The notes under the pieces are model-generated. The model saw only the letters and a list, made by a program, of their open reading frames with translations. It made no database searches and was not told where the DNA came from. From positions 5,113,800 to 5,177,799 of the forward strand of contig NZ_CP037920.1 in NCBI RefSeq assembly GCF_007748195.1: a stretch of DNA of 64,000 bases, given 5' to 3'. The position numbers and the translations under genes are program-made. Every line of letters starts with the position of its first letter. Position 1 is the first letter of the stretch. Origin of the DNA: Gimesia aquarii (GTDB taxonomy: Bacteria > Planctomycetota > Planctomycetia > Planctomycetales > Planctomycetaceae). This document shows, piece after piece, positions 20,341 through 31,300 of the stretch.

Positions 20341-23300
20341 TTAACGATTGCGGAATTTCATCAAGACATAAGCAGCCGGCACGAAATACAGGGCTAAGAG
20401 CGTCGCTCCCCCCACACCACCTGCAATGGTGATTGCCAGGGGTGGCCAAAAATCGCCACCGCTGAGAATTAAAGGCAAGAACCCCGCAATTGTAGTGAAC
20501 GTAGTTGAAAGCACATGCCGGGTGCAGCCATTTACAACATTTACAATTGCTGCGACATCACCACGACTTGCATCAGGATCAGCCCGAATCCCGGCCATCA
20601 CCACAATCGAATCGTTGACGGCAAGCCCCATCAATCCCATGGTGCCGAGAATCGCCATGAATCCAAATGGATAGCCAAAATACCACAATGCAGCCGGACC
20701 CAGACCAACGGCTAAACCAGCCACAGATGCAATAATAAAAGCGATTCGAAACGAACGAAACGAGATCACCAGGATTGAGACCATCAGCGAAATTAAAATG
20801 ACAGCATCAGCGATCAAATTGGTGACCGCTTCATTTCTCGCTGCCGTTTCGCCTGCAAAGTCGATTGTATAGCCAAGCGGAAGCTTGAAACTCGATTGCT
20901 TTAAACGCGAACGAAAATCAGCTAACACAACCGCTGGTAATTTTCCTGCAGTAATATACGCTTTCAATTCGTTAGTATACTCACCATTGATGCGTGTGAT
21001 CGTAGAGATGTCTGCATCGAGTTGAAAGTCGGAAACTGCAGACAGTGGAGGACCTTCGGAATCCATGATTTCCCCACGTGCATTCATCCGAGGTCCTGTT
21101 GGCTGAATGATTAAACCCTGTAACTCATCAAGGTCCATTTCCTCAGCATCAGTAATCCGCACAATGACCGGAATTTCAAACTCACGATGCCGAATCGTTC
21201 CTGCTTTGAAGCCTTCTAATGCTGTATAAAGTTGACTGGCAATATCGGATTGAGTCAGCCCCGCCGCGTTCAGCTTGTCTTTATCAAAATCGAGTTCTAA
21301 ACTGGTCGTCACTTCTCCCAAATCTGACCGAGTATATATCACATCAGGTGTTTCGCTCAAAATTTTTCGTAGTTCAGAACCAAGTTGTTCCAAAACTCGC
21401 AGGTCTGGTCCTTTTAATAGAATCTCGATCGGGGCATCAACTGGTGGCCCCTGCTCCAGTTGACGGACCAAAATTCGCGCATCACGATTCGATTGGGTCA
21501 ACTTAGTTTGCAAGTCACGAACAAAACGAGGCGTATTCATGCCGGGTTCGAGATCAATAAATGCCTGACCGTAGTAGGTGGCATGCTGTCGGCGAGGTAC
21601 GATGTTATAGTAAAAACTGGGAGCACTTTCTCCCATAAACCAATTCGTATGACGTACTCCAGGTTCGTTTCTGATTAGTTCGTTCAAAGATGTGATAACG
21701 TTGCGTGTCTGTTCCTGTGAGGTCCCCACAGGTAATTCGACCTCAATTTGTATCTGATTGCGATCTGAGGCCGGAAAAAACTGTTCGGGCAATTGGCTCG
21801 TTTGTACAAACCCCAGCACTGGCAACCCAATCCCCACTAACAATCCCAGTAGTGGATGTTGGCAGACAATGGAAATAGAACGTTGATACATTTTTGAAAA
21901 CAAAGGAATTGATAATCCCGTCACCTGCTTTGCATGCTCAGCATTTTGGTCAGTCTTGCGAGAGATCATCCCAAGTAATGCGGGAACGATAGTCAGAGCG
22001 AGCAGTAAGGAGGCATTGATTGCGAGAATCACACTGACTGCGATCGTACCTACAAATTCGCCAGGTGGACCGGGTAACATCGCAATCGGTAAAAACGCGA
22101 GTGTCGTTGTTAGTGTTGAACACAATAATGGCATTGCCAAATGATGCACAGCTTGCGCGATCGCAGTCGAAATTGGCAAACCGGAGTGCATACGCTGGCG
22201 GCATTCATCGACCATCACAATCGCGTTATCGATCAATAACCCCAGTGCGATCACAATTCCTGTAATCGACATTTGATGAATTGGAATTTTCAATATCCGT
22301 AACCCAGCTAGCACGATCAAGGCCGTCAGCGGTAATGCCAATCCAATAACTGTCGCACTTCGCCAATCCATCATCACAATGATAACAATCATGACAGCAA
22401 TCATTCCCAGCAATAGATTACTGAGTAGTTCCTGCATACGAAGCGCGACAAATGGTCGCTGAGAAAAGATCACACTTAACTCAACATTTTTGGGTAATTG
22501 TTTTTTTAAACCCAGCAATAAGCGATCAAGACGATCCGACCAAAGATCAACCCGATAGTCATCACGTACATAGGCACATATTACGATTGCCTCTTGTCCA
22601 TCAATCAAGGTCGCATTGATTGGATTCGCTTCGGTTTGAATTGACACATTAGCCAGATCGGAAAGCTTGACCGATTCACCACCACTTCCCGGCTTAATCA
22701 GTGTCTCTTTCAAACCAGCTAATGAATCGAACTTGTCCCCATATGTGATAGGACGTTCGATTTGGTTTTGCTTGAGTGTACCGGCAGGAAATCGTGGTTG
22801 ACTTTGTTCAATTTGCTGACCTAGTGCCCCAACAGTCAACCCCGTCGATGCAAGCTTATCAAGGTCCACCTCAACAACAGCTTCTTCACCGGGATCACCG
22901 AAGATACGTGTCGTTTCCGTACCCGCCAGTCGGTCAATTCTGGCCTGTAAATCAATCGCGATCCTTCTAAGAGTGAAGGCATCTGCCGGACCGCCAGATT
23001 TCGCGCTTAACGCCACCATCGCAGCATAGGATTTCATTTCAGCGATGCGAATCTCAGGCGAAAGTGCTTGTGCAGGTAAATCAGATTTGGCCTGTTCGAT
23101 TTTATCTCGTACGCGCGACCAGACTTCAGGGATATTTGATACAGAATCCCGAAGTTCCACTTTTATCAATGAGACACCAGGTCGTGATCGAGATTGAATC
23201 GTTTTAATTTCAGCAATACTTCGGATTGCCTGCTCGATTTTCGTTGTTACTAATGAATCAACACGATCCGTATCCGCTCCCGGATAGCTGATGCTCACGA

Positions 23301-23433
23301 CCGCCACACGCCTGGAGAGCACGGGATCTTCGAGTCGAGGTGAGTTATAAAAAGCAGCTACACCAGAAGCAACCACTAAAACCAAGGCCATAATCAACAG
23401 CCGTGGATTTCGATAAAAGAATGTCGAAATCAT
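20341..23433 (-). CDS. RND family efflux transporter permease (AcrB/MMPL-type)
   Basis: A 1030-residue inner-membrane proton-driven pump with the RND layout: an N-terminal helix, a large periplasmic domain, a helix block around 335-490, a second periplasmic domain and a final helix block around 845-1025. [17 protein letters not shown] is the TM4 region with the Asp used in proton relay; the neighbouring position is Asn, as in many divergent HAE members. Its ATG overlaps the adaptor's stop codon in an ATGA arrangement, so the two are translationally coupled. It is the last gene of the PAL/PKS cluster and the natural candidate for exporting the cluster's lipophilic product. An independent drug-efflux role cannot be excluded. 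Confidence 0.93.
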   Translation of the reverse strand: MISTFFYRNPRLLIMALVLVVASGVAAFYNSPRLEDPVLSRRVAVVSISYPGADTDRVDSLVTTKIEQAIRSIAEIKTIQSRSRPGVSLIKVELRDSVSNIPEVWSRVRDKIEQAKSDLPAQALSPEIRIAEMKSYAAMVALSAKSGGPADAFTLRRIAIDLQARIDRLAGTETTRIFGDPGEEAVVEVDLDKLASTGLTVGALGQQIEQSQPRFPAGTLKQNQIERPITYGDKFDSLAGLKETLIKPGSGGESVKLSDLANVSIQTEANPINATLIDGQEAIVICAYVRDDYRVDLWSDRLDRLLLGLKKQLPKNVELSVIFSQRPFVALRMQELLSNLLLGMIAVMIVIIVMMDWRSATVIGLALPLTALIVLAGLRILKIPIHQMSITGIVIALGLLIDNAIVMVDECRQRMHSGLPISTAIAQAVHHLAMPLLCSTLTTTLAFLPIAMLPGPPGEFVGTIAVSVILAINASLLLALTIVPALLGMISRKTDQNAEHAKQVTGLSIPLFSKMYQRSISIVCQHPLLGLLVGIGLPVLGFVQTSQLPEQFFPASDRNQIQIEVELPVGTSQEQTRNVITSLNELIRNEPGVRHTNWFMGESAPSFYYNIVPRRQHATYYGQAFIDLEPGMNTPRFVRDLQTKLTQSNRDARILVRQLEQGPPVDAPIEILLKGPDLRVLEQLGSELRKILSETPDVIYTRSDLGEVTTSLELDFDKDKLNAAGLTQSDIASQLYTALEGFKAGTIRHREFEIPVIVRITDAEEMDLDELQGLIIQPTGPRMNARGEIMDSEGPPLSAVSDFQLDADISTITRINGEYTNELKAYITAGKLPAVVLADFRSRLKQSSFKLPLGYTIDFAGETAARNEAVTNLIADAVILISLMVSILVISFRSFRIAFIIASVAGLAVGLGPAALWYFGYPFGFMAILGTMGLMGLAVNDSIVVMAGIRADPDASRGDVAAIVNVVNGCTRHVLSTTFTTIAGFLPLILSGGDFWPPLAITIAGGVGGATLLALYFVPAAYVLMKFRNR

Positions 23434-24719
23434 AGGCTCGGCACTTGCTCCGGTTTTTTGTTATCCTTCAATCTCGTTTTTTTCTGTTCTGCATGACGTA
23501 CAATTTGACCGGGTACAATACGATGGAGTCCTTCGACGACAACAGACATGCCCTCGCGTAAATTTCCAAGTACTAAAGCTCGATCATTACCAACGTCAAT
23601 CACTTCTACATAGCGTCGCACGATTGTCGGTTTTTCCTCTATCGTCTCCACCAGATAAACAGACCATAACCCTGCAATTTCTTTCATCAATGCAGAAACA
23701 GGTAACCAAAATCCTGATTGCTGTTGCGCAGTGGGGAATAAAACATCAACCCGTTCTCCGGCAGTAAACGAATTGGCCGCCTTCGAGTCACGCGGCTGGA
23801 GTACCACTGTCCGTGTTTGTGTCAAGGCATCGACCGTAGGGTGAATCGCTGTAACTTGCCCGAAAATGGTTTGCTGATCTTGTTCAATTGGTAATTCCTG
23901 CCCCAGTGTGAGAGTTTCAGCAACTTCCGCTGGAAGTCGAACCCACACGCGGTATGCATCGATCTTTGCAATCTTTAATACAGTTCGACCTGGAGAAACA
24001 ACGCTTCCCGGATCAATCATTTTGTCGATGATCACACCTGTAAAGGGAGCTGTCACATTACAAGCTGCAATCGTGGCATCAACTTCCTGTAATTGTCCTC
24101 TTAAATCTTTAATCTGTGCTGTTAAACCGGTTATTTTTTGCTGACGTGATTTTTGATTCAAGGTCTGTATTTGTTCTTCACTACTTTTCAATCTTTCATT
24201 GAGATTGTCTCTATTTTCAGACGAGGGAAGCGAGTTCTTCACTTCAGTTTCAAGTCGGTCCAATTCGCTACGCAACTGATTGATTTTCGCCACCATCTGC
24301 TCGCTACTCTGGCCTGTCTTTGGTTGGTTAAGCGAGTTTAAGTCAGCCTGGGCAGCCGTTAATTGCGATTGCAAATTGAATTTTTTCTTGAGGAAAGGCT
24401 CATCATCTAATTGTGCCAATATCTCGCCCTGTTTTACAGCTGAACCGACATCAATGAACACCTCTGCTACCTTACCCGCTTGTATAAAGCTCAAATCACT
24501 ACTACGAACCGGCTTGATCAAACCAGAAAACCGTTCAATGAGATCGGGAATCTGATCTTGTTTTAACGTGATCGTTTTCACGCCAATTGTTTCAGTTTGC
24601 CTTACTTCGCTTTTTGAGGTTGTTCGATTGGCACTCGTGGGAGAATCACAGGCAGATAAACCAAATGGAAGAAGGATGCCGAAAATCAGGCAAAGCCGTT
24701 GGAACACGCATTGTATCAT
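23430..24719 (-). CDS. RND periplasmic adaptor (membrane fusion protein), lipoprotein
   Basis: A 429-residue adaptor starting at the ATG at 24719, because the following residues (QRLCLIFGILLPFGLSAC) form a lipoprotein signal with lipobox LSAC. The longer frame to 24812 has no signal logic. It has a biotinyl-lipoyl-like half (FIDVGSAVKQGEILAQLDDEP), a coiled-coil hairpin (about 110-215), the second lipoyl half (ITAPFTGVIIDKMIDPGSVV-like) and beta-barrel and membrane-proximal domains. It would link the RND permease to an outer-membrane channel; no TolC-like gene is present in the window. It lies about 200 bases after the second halogenase-like gene, in the same direction. Confidence 0.9.
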   Translation of the reverse strand: MIQCVFQRLCLIFGILLPFGLSACDSPTSANRTTSKSEVRQTETIGVKTITLKQDQIPDLIERFSGLIKPVRSSDLSFIQAGKVAEVFIDVGSAVKQGEILAQLDDEPFLKKKFNLQSQLTAAQADLNSLNQPKTGQSSEQMVAKINQLRSELDRLETEVKNSLPSSENRDNLNERLKSSEEQIQTLNQKSRQQKITGLTAQIKDLRGQLQEVDATIAACNVTAPFTGVIIDKMIDPGSVVSPGRTVLKIAKIDAYRVWVRLPAEVAETLTLGQELPIEQDQQTIFGQVTAIHPTVDALTQTRTVVLQPRDSKAANSFTAGERVDVLFPTAQQQSGFWLPVSALMKEIAGLWSVYLVETIEEKPTIVRRYVEVIDVGNDRALVLGNLREGMSVVVEGLHRIVPGQIVRHAEQKKTRLKDNKKPEQVPSL

Positions 24720-24921
24720 ATTGTAGAAACCAAAATTCCCTGTACTGGCTTGGGTAGAGCAAAACAAACCTGAGTCTGCACATCGACATGCCCTCAAATG
24801 CCAGAACCTCATTTCAACCTCTTGGTTACAGTATGTGGAAATTTCATGAAATGGCTCCAGGCCGCATCAGCAGCATTTCACAAATTCGATAACTGTATTA
24901 AAGGCAGAATCGATAGAGAAA

Positions 24922-26586
24922 TCAACTCAGTTTCAGACCTGCGGTAAGGGGTGCAGGTGGATCAACCTGTTCTGCTTTTTTCTGTGGAAAGATCACATCA
25001 AAAACTCCCCGGAACGCATCTTTCATGACCGAGGATGATTTTGCCATGGGGATCGGTGAGGCTGGAGTTAAACCTACCTGTTTTACAATTTCGGCATACA
25101 AAGTTTCCATTTGCGCTAAATTAGCAGAGAACTGTCTATCAAACTCATACCAGTTTAACTCAGTGATTAAAGCTTCGTTTTTATTTCGTATAATAGGTAA
25201 GTTAGAAATATTGACGAGGCCTGATATCTCCTGACTCGGAATTTTTTGATGCCATAACCGAAAGTAGTCTTGCATCTGATGATTCAAGTCTGACAAGCGG
25301 TTCAACTTGGAAACATTTCGCATATACATTGCATGGTTACAAAGTCGTTCCTGCATAAAAATGAAACCGGAGAGTGACCAGTAAATCAAATAATCCCACA
25401 TCACTTTGACAGGCATCACCTGCGGATTGCCGAATAACTGATACTGATCGCGATAGACGGCAGCCGTGCCGTGAAAAAACTTTTTGAAGATCCGGTCATA
25501 ACTGAATGCCCTGATACGGTGGCCTCGCCAGGTTAAATCCCGCCAGATTAAATCGGTCAAAAAAGTGTTTGCAAATGCGATGAAGTCACTACCCGGAGAA
25601 TAAAATGGATCCAGAAAAAAACCGGCCTCGCCTGTGATTCCCCAACGCTGACCTGAAAATACTTGCTGACATTCCCGGGAATAATTTTTATAGACAAGGA
25701 AGTCTTGAACCTCAGCATTCTGTTTTCGAAGCTGGCTTGCGAGTTGCGGCTCATTTTTTTCCAGCCAGGCCAGAGATTTCTCTAAAGTGTTGATCTCTGT
25801 AAGTGGATGAAATTGTTGTTCAGCAACAATCCCAATACTCGTCGAACCCGATGCCAATGGAATCAACCAGACCCAATAACCCTGGCCCATTAAATGGTTC
25901 GTGCTGTACCAGCGGGAAGTCTTCCCCTCGTGGCCGGATTGCCAATCTGGATCGTCTGACCAATCATCGACTTTTAACCGATCGTCGATCCGAAACCAGG
26001 CCGCATTACATTTTTGGTCTGTCGGTTTTTGTAATCCCAAATGTTGTTTTAACAAAGCGCGGCGACCACTGGCATCCACCACCCAACGCGATGCGACCGT
26101 TTGTGTCATTTCATCACGCGCGTATGTCACCTCATGTCTGCGATTCCACTTATTGATTTGTAGCTTCTTGATGTCGGCACGATCAAGAAAATCAATCCCC
26201 TGCTCTCGGCAGCGCTCTCCCAGAAAGTTTTCAAACCGTCCGCGATCTAATTGATAGCTTGCCGCTGGCGCATATCGAGTCCCCCCAATTTCCAAACGTT
26301 TCTCAATTCGTGAATTATCGCCATATGGAAAAAAGAAACGCAGACCCAGTTTGGGCAATTGTTCTTCGACGATATGCTGTTTCAATCCGAGTACATCGGC
26401 AAAATAATAAGCACCGACCTCGACCGTCGATTCGCCCACTTTATGAGTCGCTTCAGGTACGGGATGTGCCATTTTATCGAGCACAGTAATTTGTGCCTTG
26501 GGCAATTTTTGACGACACTGGAGCGCTAAAGCTAACCCAGCCAAACCGCCACCTAAAATTGTGACATCACTTTGTGTTGCCGCCAT
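24922..26586 (-). CDS. Flavin-dependent halogenase-like monooxygenase (copy 2)
   Basis: A 554-residue FAD protein of the tryptophan/phenol halogenase superfamily. The dinucleotide motif GGGLAGLAL lies at residues 12-20. KVGEST follows at 49-54. Lys79 in [10 protein letters not shown] sits where halogenases carry the catalytic lysine that carries the hypohalous species. WVWLIP at 238-243 matches the family WxWxIP motif that blocks simple monooxygenation. [14 protein letters not shown] is the second FAD-binding block. It is a diverged tandem paralogue of the gene just upstream (78 bases apart). Both probably act on the cluster's aromatic or polyene product; hydroxylation or another oxidation remains possible. 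No flavin reductase partner is encoded nearby. Confidence 0.8.
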   Translation of the reverse strand: MAATQSDVTILGGGLAGLALALQCRQKLPKAQITVLDKMAHPVPEATHKVGESTVEVGAYYFADVLGLKQHIVEEQLPKLGLRFFFPYGDNSRIEKRLEIGGTRYAPAASYQLDRGRFENFLGERCREQGIDFLDRADIKKLQINKWNRRHEVTYARDEMTQTVASRWVVDASGRRALLKQHLGLQKPTDQKCNAAWFRIDDRLKVDDWSDDPDWQSGHEGKTSRWYSTNHLMGQGYWVWLIPLASGSTSIGIVAEQQFHPLTEINTLEKSLAWLEKNEPQLASQLRKQNAEVQDFLVYKNYSRECQQVFSGQRWGITGEAGFFLDPFYSPGSDFIAFANTFLTDLIWRDLTWRGHRIRAFSYDRIFKKFFHGTAAVYRDQYQLFGNPQVMPVKVMWDYLIYWSLSGFIFMQERLCNHAMYMRNVSKLNRLSDLNHQMQDYFRLWHQKIPSQEISGLVNISNLPIIRNKNEALITELNWYEFDRQFSANLAQMETLYAEIVKQVGLTPASPIPMAKSSSVMKDAFRGVFDVIFPQKKAEQVDPPAPLTAGLKLS

Positions 26587-26664
26587 TATTCTTTTCCCCT
26601 AACGGAATTCATTTTTTTCAGTTATTAACAATTATCATTATGTAAATGGTAAACCATCTGGCGA

Positions 26665-28311
26665 CTATAAATTCATTGCTTCAAATACTCGATCGAGTCG
26701 GTTTTGAGAGCAATGTCCCTCCTCTGCTGAGGATGCCAGTTCGGGATATTGCAAGCTAATTCGCGATGTAATTTCTAACATTAAGTCTTTGACAATCTCG
26801 ACATTCCTGGTAAATCGTGCTTTTAACGCTTTGTCTTCTAATTCCTCCGACAATTCCCCATTCAACTGAATCAAGATTTCGATGGATCGTTGATCAACAA
26901 ATGTCGCATCGATAATGGCAACATCTTCCAGATCATGCCACTCTCGAAAAAACTGCTGCATCTGCACGTTCAATGCCCGCATCGCTTGAATCTCTCGTGA
27001 CAAAGACTGAATAAACGTCGGCTCGGTCAGTTTGTCTTGAAAATAGAGCAAAGCTGGGAAGCTCCAATACAAAGCATAATCCCAAACATATTTCAAAGAC
27101 ATAATTCGTGGATTTCCGAAAAGGGGATACTGTTCCTGATATGCTAATAAATTGTTCTGGAACAATGTCATAAAAATGCTTTGGAACGCGGGCGCCAAAT
27201 GGGTAATCGGTCGAGTTGATAAATCAGTCGTGATCAACTCAGTAATCATTGTGTTACCGATCGCGATATAATCGATACCCGGTGAATAAAACGGATCAAG
27301 AAATACACCCGCTTCACCCGTTAATGCCCAGCGATCCTTAGAAAAGACCTGCTGGCACCCACGAGCAAGTTGTTTCATGGCCATGAAATCTTTCAATTTA
27401 TCCTGATGTGGCTCCAGCCGCGCTGCACATTCAGGTTCGTGAATACGTAACCACGCGAGTGCCTTATCGAATCGATTTAACTCATTGAGTTGATGCAGTC
27501 GAGGATCAAATACAATTCCCAGACTGGTGGCACCAGATGACAACGGAATAATCCAAACCCAATAACCAGAACCTAATAAATGATTTGTGCTCAACCAGCG
27601 ACGAGGAACCCGCCCTGTGCGCTGCCCCCACTCTGGTTCATCACACCATTCATCAACTCGAATCTCTGCATCCAACCGAAACCAGACTGCATTAATATTA
27701 TGATCAATTTCTTCGGAAAGATTTAATTTTCGTTTCAAAAAACTTTGTCGACCGCTGGCATCAATCAACCAGCGACACTGGAGCGAGTGGGCTACATGAT
27801 TCTGTTCATATTCAATTCGATGTGATGCCGAATCAGTATCCGTTGCCATTTCAATCTGACGCACAAAAGAATCTGTGATTAAATCGGCTCCCATTTTCTG
27901 AACCGTCTCGGCAAGATAATTCTCCAAACGTCCCCGATCTACCTGATATCCGGGCGCTGGAAAAAATTCGCTCGTTCCTACTTCCGTACCAGCTGAAATT
28001 GGTTGGTCATTCTGATTGAAGAAAAACCGCAAACCTAATTTTGGCAGATGCTGATCGGCTAAATGCTTTTTCAGGTTGAGTCGTTCCCCTAAATAATGGG
28101 CTCCAATTTCAACCGTGGATTCCCCCACCTTATGTGAGGCTTCGGGAACAGGAAACGATTTCTTTTCAATAATTGTGATCGAAGTTTCAGGACGCTGCAT
28201 CAGCGTCTGTCTGGCGAGTGTCAAACCAGCTAGTCCCCCACCGATGATCACGACATCACATTGGTCCTTTTCCATGTTGAGATTCTTTTCTCCACTTTTC
28301 GTCTGGTTCAT
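26665..28311 (-). CDS. Flavin-dependent halogenase-like monooxygenase (copy 1)
   Basis: A 548-residue paralogue of the previous protein. The start at 28311 is chosen because ATGA overlaps the PKS stop codon, a typical translational coupling; an ATG at 28275 is the alternative. GGGLAGLTL (about residues 24-32), HKVGESTVE, Lys91 in [10 protein letters not shown] and WVWIIP at about 251-256 reproduce the halogenase signature set. [19 protein letters not shown] forms the flavin loop. Conservation of both the Lys and WxWxIP in both copies argues for halogenation rather than simple hydroxylation, but substrate and halide are unknown. Being coupled to the PKS gene, it almost certainly tailors the PKS product. 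Confidence 0.82.
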   Translation of the reverse strand: MNQTKSGEKNLNMEKDQCDVVIIGGGLAGLTLARQTLMQRPETSITIIEKKSFPVPEASHKVGESTVEIGAHYLGERLNLKKHLADQHLPKLGLRFFFNQNDQPISAGTEVGTSEFFPAPGYQVDRGRLENYLAETVQKMGADLITDSFVRQIEMATDTDSASHRIEYEQNHVAHSLQCRWLIDASGRQSFLKRKLNLSEEIDHNINAVWFRLDAEIRVDEWCDEPEWGQRTGRVPRRWLSTNHLLGSGYWVWIIPLSSGATSLGIVFDPRLHQLNELNRFDKALAWLRIHEPECAARLEPHQDKLKDFMAMKQLARGCQQVFSKDRWALTGEAGVFLDPFYSPGIDYIAIGNTMITELITTDLSTRPITHLAPAFQSIFMTLFQNNLLAYQEQYPLFGNPRIMSLKYVWDYALYWSFPALLYFQDKLTEPTFIQSLSREIQAMRALNVQMQQFFREWHDLEDVAIIDATFVDQRSIEILIQLNGELSEELEDKALKARFTRNVEIVKDLMLEITSRISLQYPELASSAEEGHCSQNRLDRVFEAMNL

Positions 28312-31300
28312 TCTACGGTACTCCCTGCTTGGACTAAATCTGAAATCCAATGGTGTTTTCGCTCGAAGGGAGAAGTCGGTAAACTCATTTTACGTGGTTG
28401 CAGCCTGGCATACGGTGCCGACAGATCCAGTGAACAGCCACGTACAAATAAATTTGCCAAAGTCGGTACGATCGAACCAGGCGATTCGTCTTTCGATAAC
28501 GTACTTGGCAAGACAGTCAAACTTTGTGCTGCCGACCATTTTTCGTTCACTTCTTCAACAGCTTGACCGATTCCAATTTGTAAAATCAATTCGCATTTCA
28601 TTTCGACAAAACTCGCTAACGTTTCGGCAATATTGTCCTTCGCGACGGCATGTTCTCGCCAGAAACTCCCTGCCAGTAATTGCTGTATGGGAACCGCTTG
28701 ACCAGTCAAACTATTTAAGATCAGACGATTCGCAGGAAAATAGTTCAGTGTATCGGCGAATTCTTCAAACTGCTGCAATGCCGTAACTGTGACTTCGTCA
28801 AACTTAGTTTCGTCGATGTTAGACAAAGACGATTGAATGCCCGGATTCTTCAACAGCCGATTCCGTTCGACGACCAGTTTTAAGCCCTCCTCAGAACTCA
28901 TCATCCCAGTAAAAACGGCCGCTGAATATTGCCCGATTCCAAAACCAGCCACGACATCAGATTCTACTCCATACGTCTGCCATACCTCGGCTAAACCAAG
29001 TTGACAGACAAATTGAATCACATCAAGCGGCAGATCAATCGTATTTCCTGCGACTGACTCGTCGGTAAACCAGCTGATTAAATCAGTCGCTGAGTCTGAA
29101 CCAGAGTTTGTGAGCGTTTGATAGACTCCGTTCATACGATCAACTAATTCACGAAACGGGTATTGATCTTGATAGAGAATTCGCGACTGTAACAACTCCT
29201 GCTTACTCGCATCATGAAACACCCAACCCAGTTTCGGTGTTTCTTTTGCATAGCCAGCCAAGAAACCTTCACGCTGTAAACTCAACTGAGCATGATCCCC
29301 TTCACCGCTTGTCAATTCCTTTGCCAACTCTTGCAATTGCGAGACCATGTCTGCCTGAGTTGCTCCCATGATGCCAATTCGATTATCAAAAATGCGTCGA
29401 CCCGTTGCGGCTGTGTAGCAAAAATCAGTGAGGTTCACCGCTTCGTTAGCTACCAGACAATCATGATATCTTGTAACAGTTTGCTGTAAACTTGAAAGTG
29501 AATTCGCGGACATTGTTAAGAGTGAAACCGGTGGATCAGCTGGCTGGTCCACAACAGTTAATTGATGGGGTGCTCTATGTTCTAGTTGAGAACTTAATAT
29601 GACATGTGCGTTCGTGCCCGCTAATCCGAGCGCTGTCACAGCCGCGATCCGCTCTTCACTTTCCGGCCAGACAGTCTGCTCTTGTACCAAATCGAGAGGC
29701 AGACGTTTCCAGGGGATATGGGGACTCGGTTCTTTGCAGTGTAATTGCTGTGGAATCACGCCATGCTGCATTGCCAGTACTGCTTTGATCAGTCCAGAAA
29801 TTCCCCCGGCTGCTTCCAGGTGACTAATATTGGCTTTTACTGATCCAACCAGCAAACGATTTTTCTGATTTCGTCCTCGCCCAAAGACGGCAGCTGCAGC
29901 CGTCAATTCCATCGGATCTCCATACTCGGTCCCCGTTCCGTGGGCTTCCAGGTATTGTACCTGAGCCGGACTGATCTTTGCGTCCTGCAGGGCATCTTGA
30001 ATCAAGCGACTTTGAGAGCGGCTGTTGGGAGTCGTGATACTACTGCTGAATCCATTATGGCTGATCGCCCCACCACGTACGACTGCCAGAATTTGATCGC
30101 CATCCCGTTCGGCATCTGATAAACGCTTCAGGACAACGACTCCACAGCCTTCGCCGCGTCCAAATCCATCAGCGCCGGCGGAAAATGATTTGCAGCGCCC
30201 ATCTGGTGAGAGCATACCTGTTTTGGCCATCAACAGCGAGTTGAAGGGTGTGAGAATGGCATTCACGCCTCCCGCCAATGCCAGATTGCAATGACCTTCC
30301 TGTAAACTTCGCATCGCCTGACACACGGCAACCAGCGAACTGCTGCTCGCCGTATCGATTGCCAGGCTCGGCCCTTCAAATCCGAATGAATAACTGATGC
30401 GTCCCACACCCGCACTATGGGAAAAACCGGCTCCCTGGAAATCCGCTAGAATATCGTGGTTTTCCAACGTCGATAACGAGGCATAGTCTGAGGACATAAT
30501 CCCCATAAAGACGCCTACATTGGAATCCTGCAGCGGGTATGGCTTCACCCCTGCATCCTCGAGCGCGGTCCAACAATTTTCGAGCAACAACCGATGCTGA
30601 GGATCAAGCCAGCACGCTTCTTCATGCGAGATACCAAAAAAGTCGGCATCGAAACAATCGATGTCATCCAGGAATCCGCCTTCCCTGGTATACATCTTAC
30701 CTGGTTCTCGATTGGGACTGTAAAATGCCTCTACATCCCAACGATCAGAGGGAACTTCTCGCACCGAATCAACTCCGGCCAGCAAGTTCTCCCAAAACTC
30801 ATTAACATCTTTTGCACCGGGAAAACGACAACTCATGCCGATAATAGCAATATCATCGCGGGCAATTTGATCTGCAGAAACAGAGATCGAGACTGATTCA
30901 TCACTCGCTGCTGGTAATCCTGTTTCAACATCGGAGGAATTTGCTTCAGCCGCTTCGTCGATCATGCCCAGGACATGGTCAGCGATCGCGGTGATTGTCG
31001 GATGATCGAATAACATCGTTTGGGAGACGACGTAATCGTCGCCCAGCATCGATTGCAGTTGCATACTGAATTCCACCGCCATCAAGGAATCCATGCCCAT
31101 CTCGATCAGAGGCCGATCAATCTCAGGCGGTTCAGGTGTTGACAAAATTTGCTGAAACTGGTTCTGAATCGTCTCTATTAACAGTTTTTGTCGCGCAGAA
31201 CCTTGTAATGTTTTTAACTTTCCGACCATCTCTGAATCGCCCGCCTTCGATTTCTGCGAGGCTGCGGATAATTTCTCAAACAAGGGAGGCGATTCGGAAC

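Noticed and set aside
26505-28566. Long antisense frames over the flavoprotein and PKS genes
   Set aside because: They lie opposite strongly coding frames, lack ribosome binding sites and show no recognisable domain; they are by-products of codon usage.
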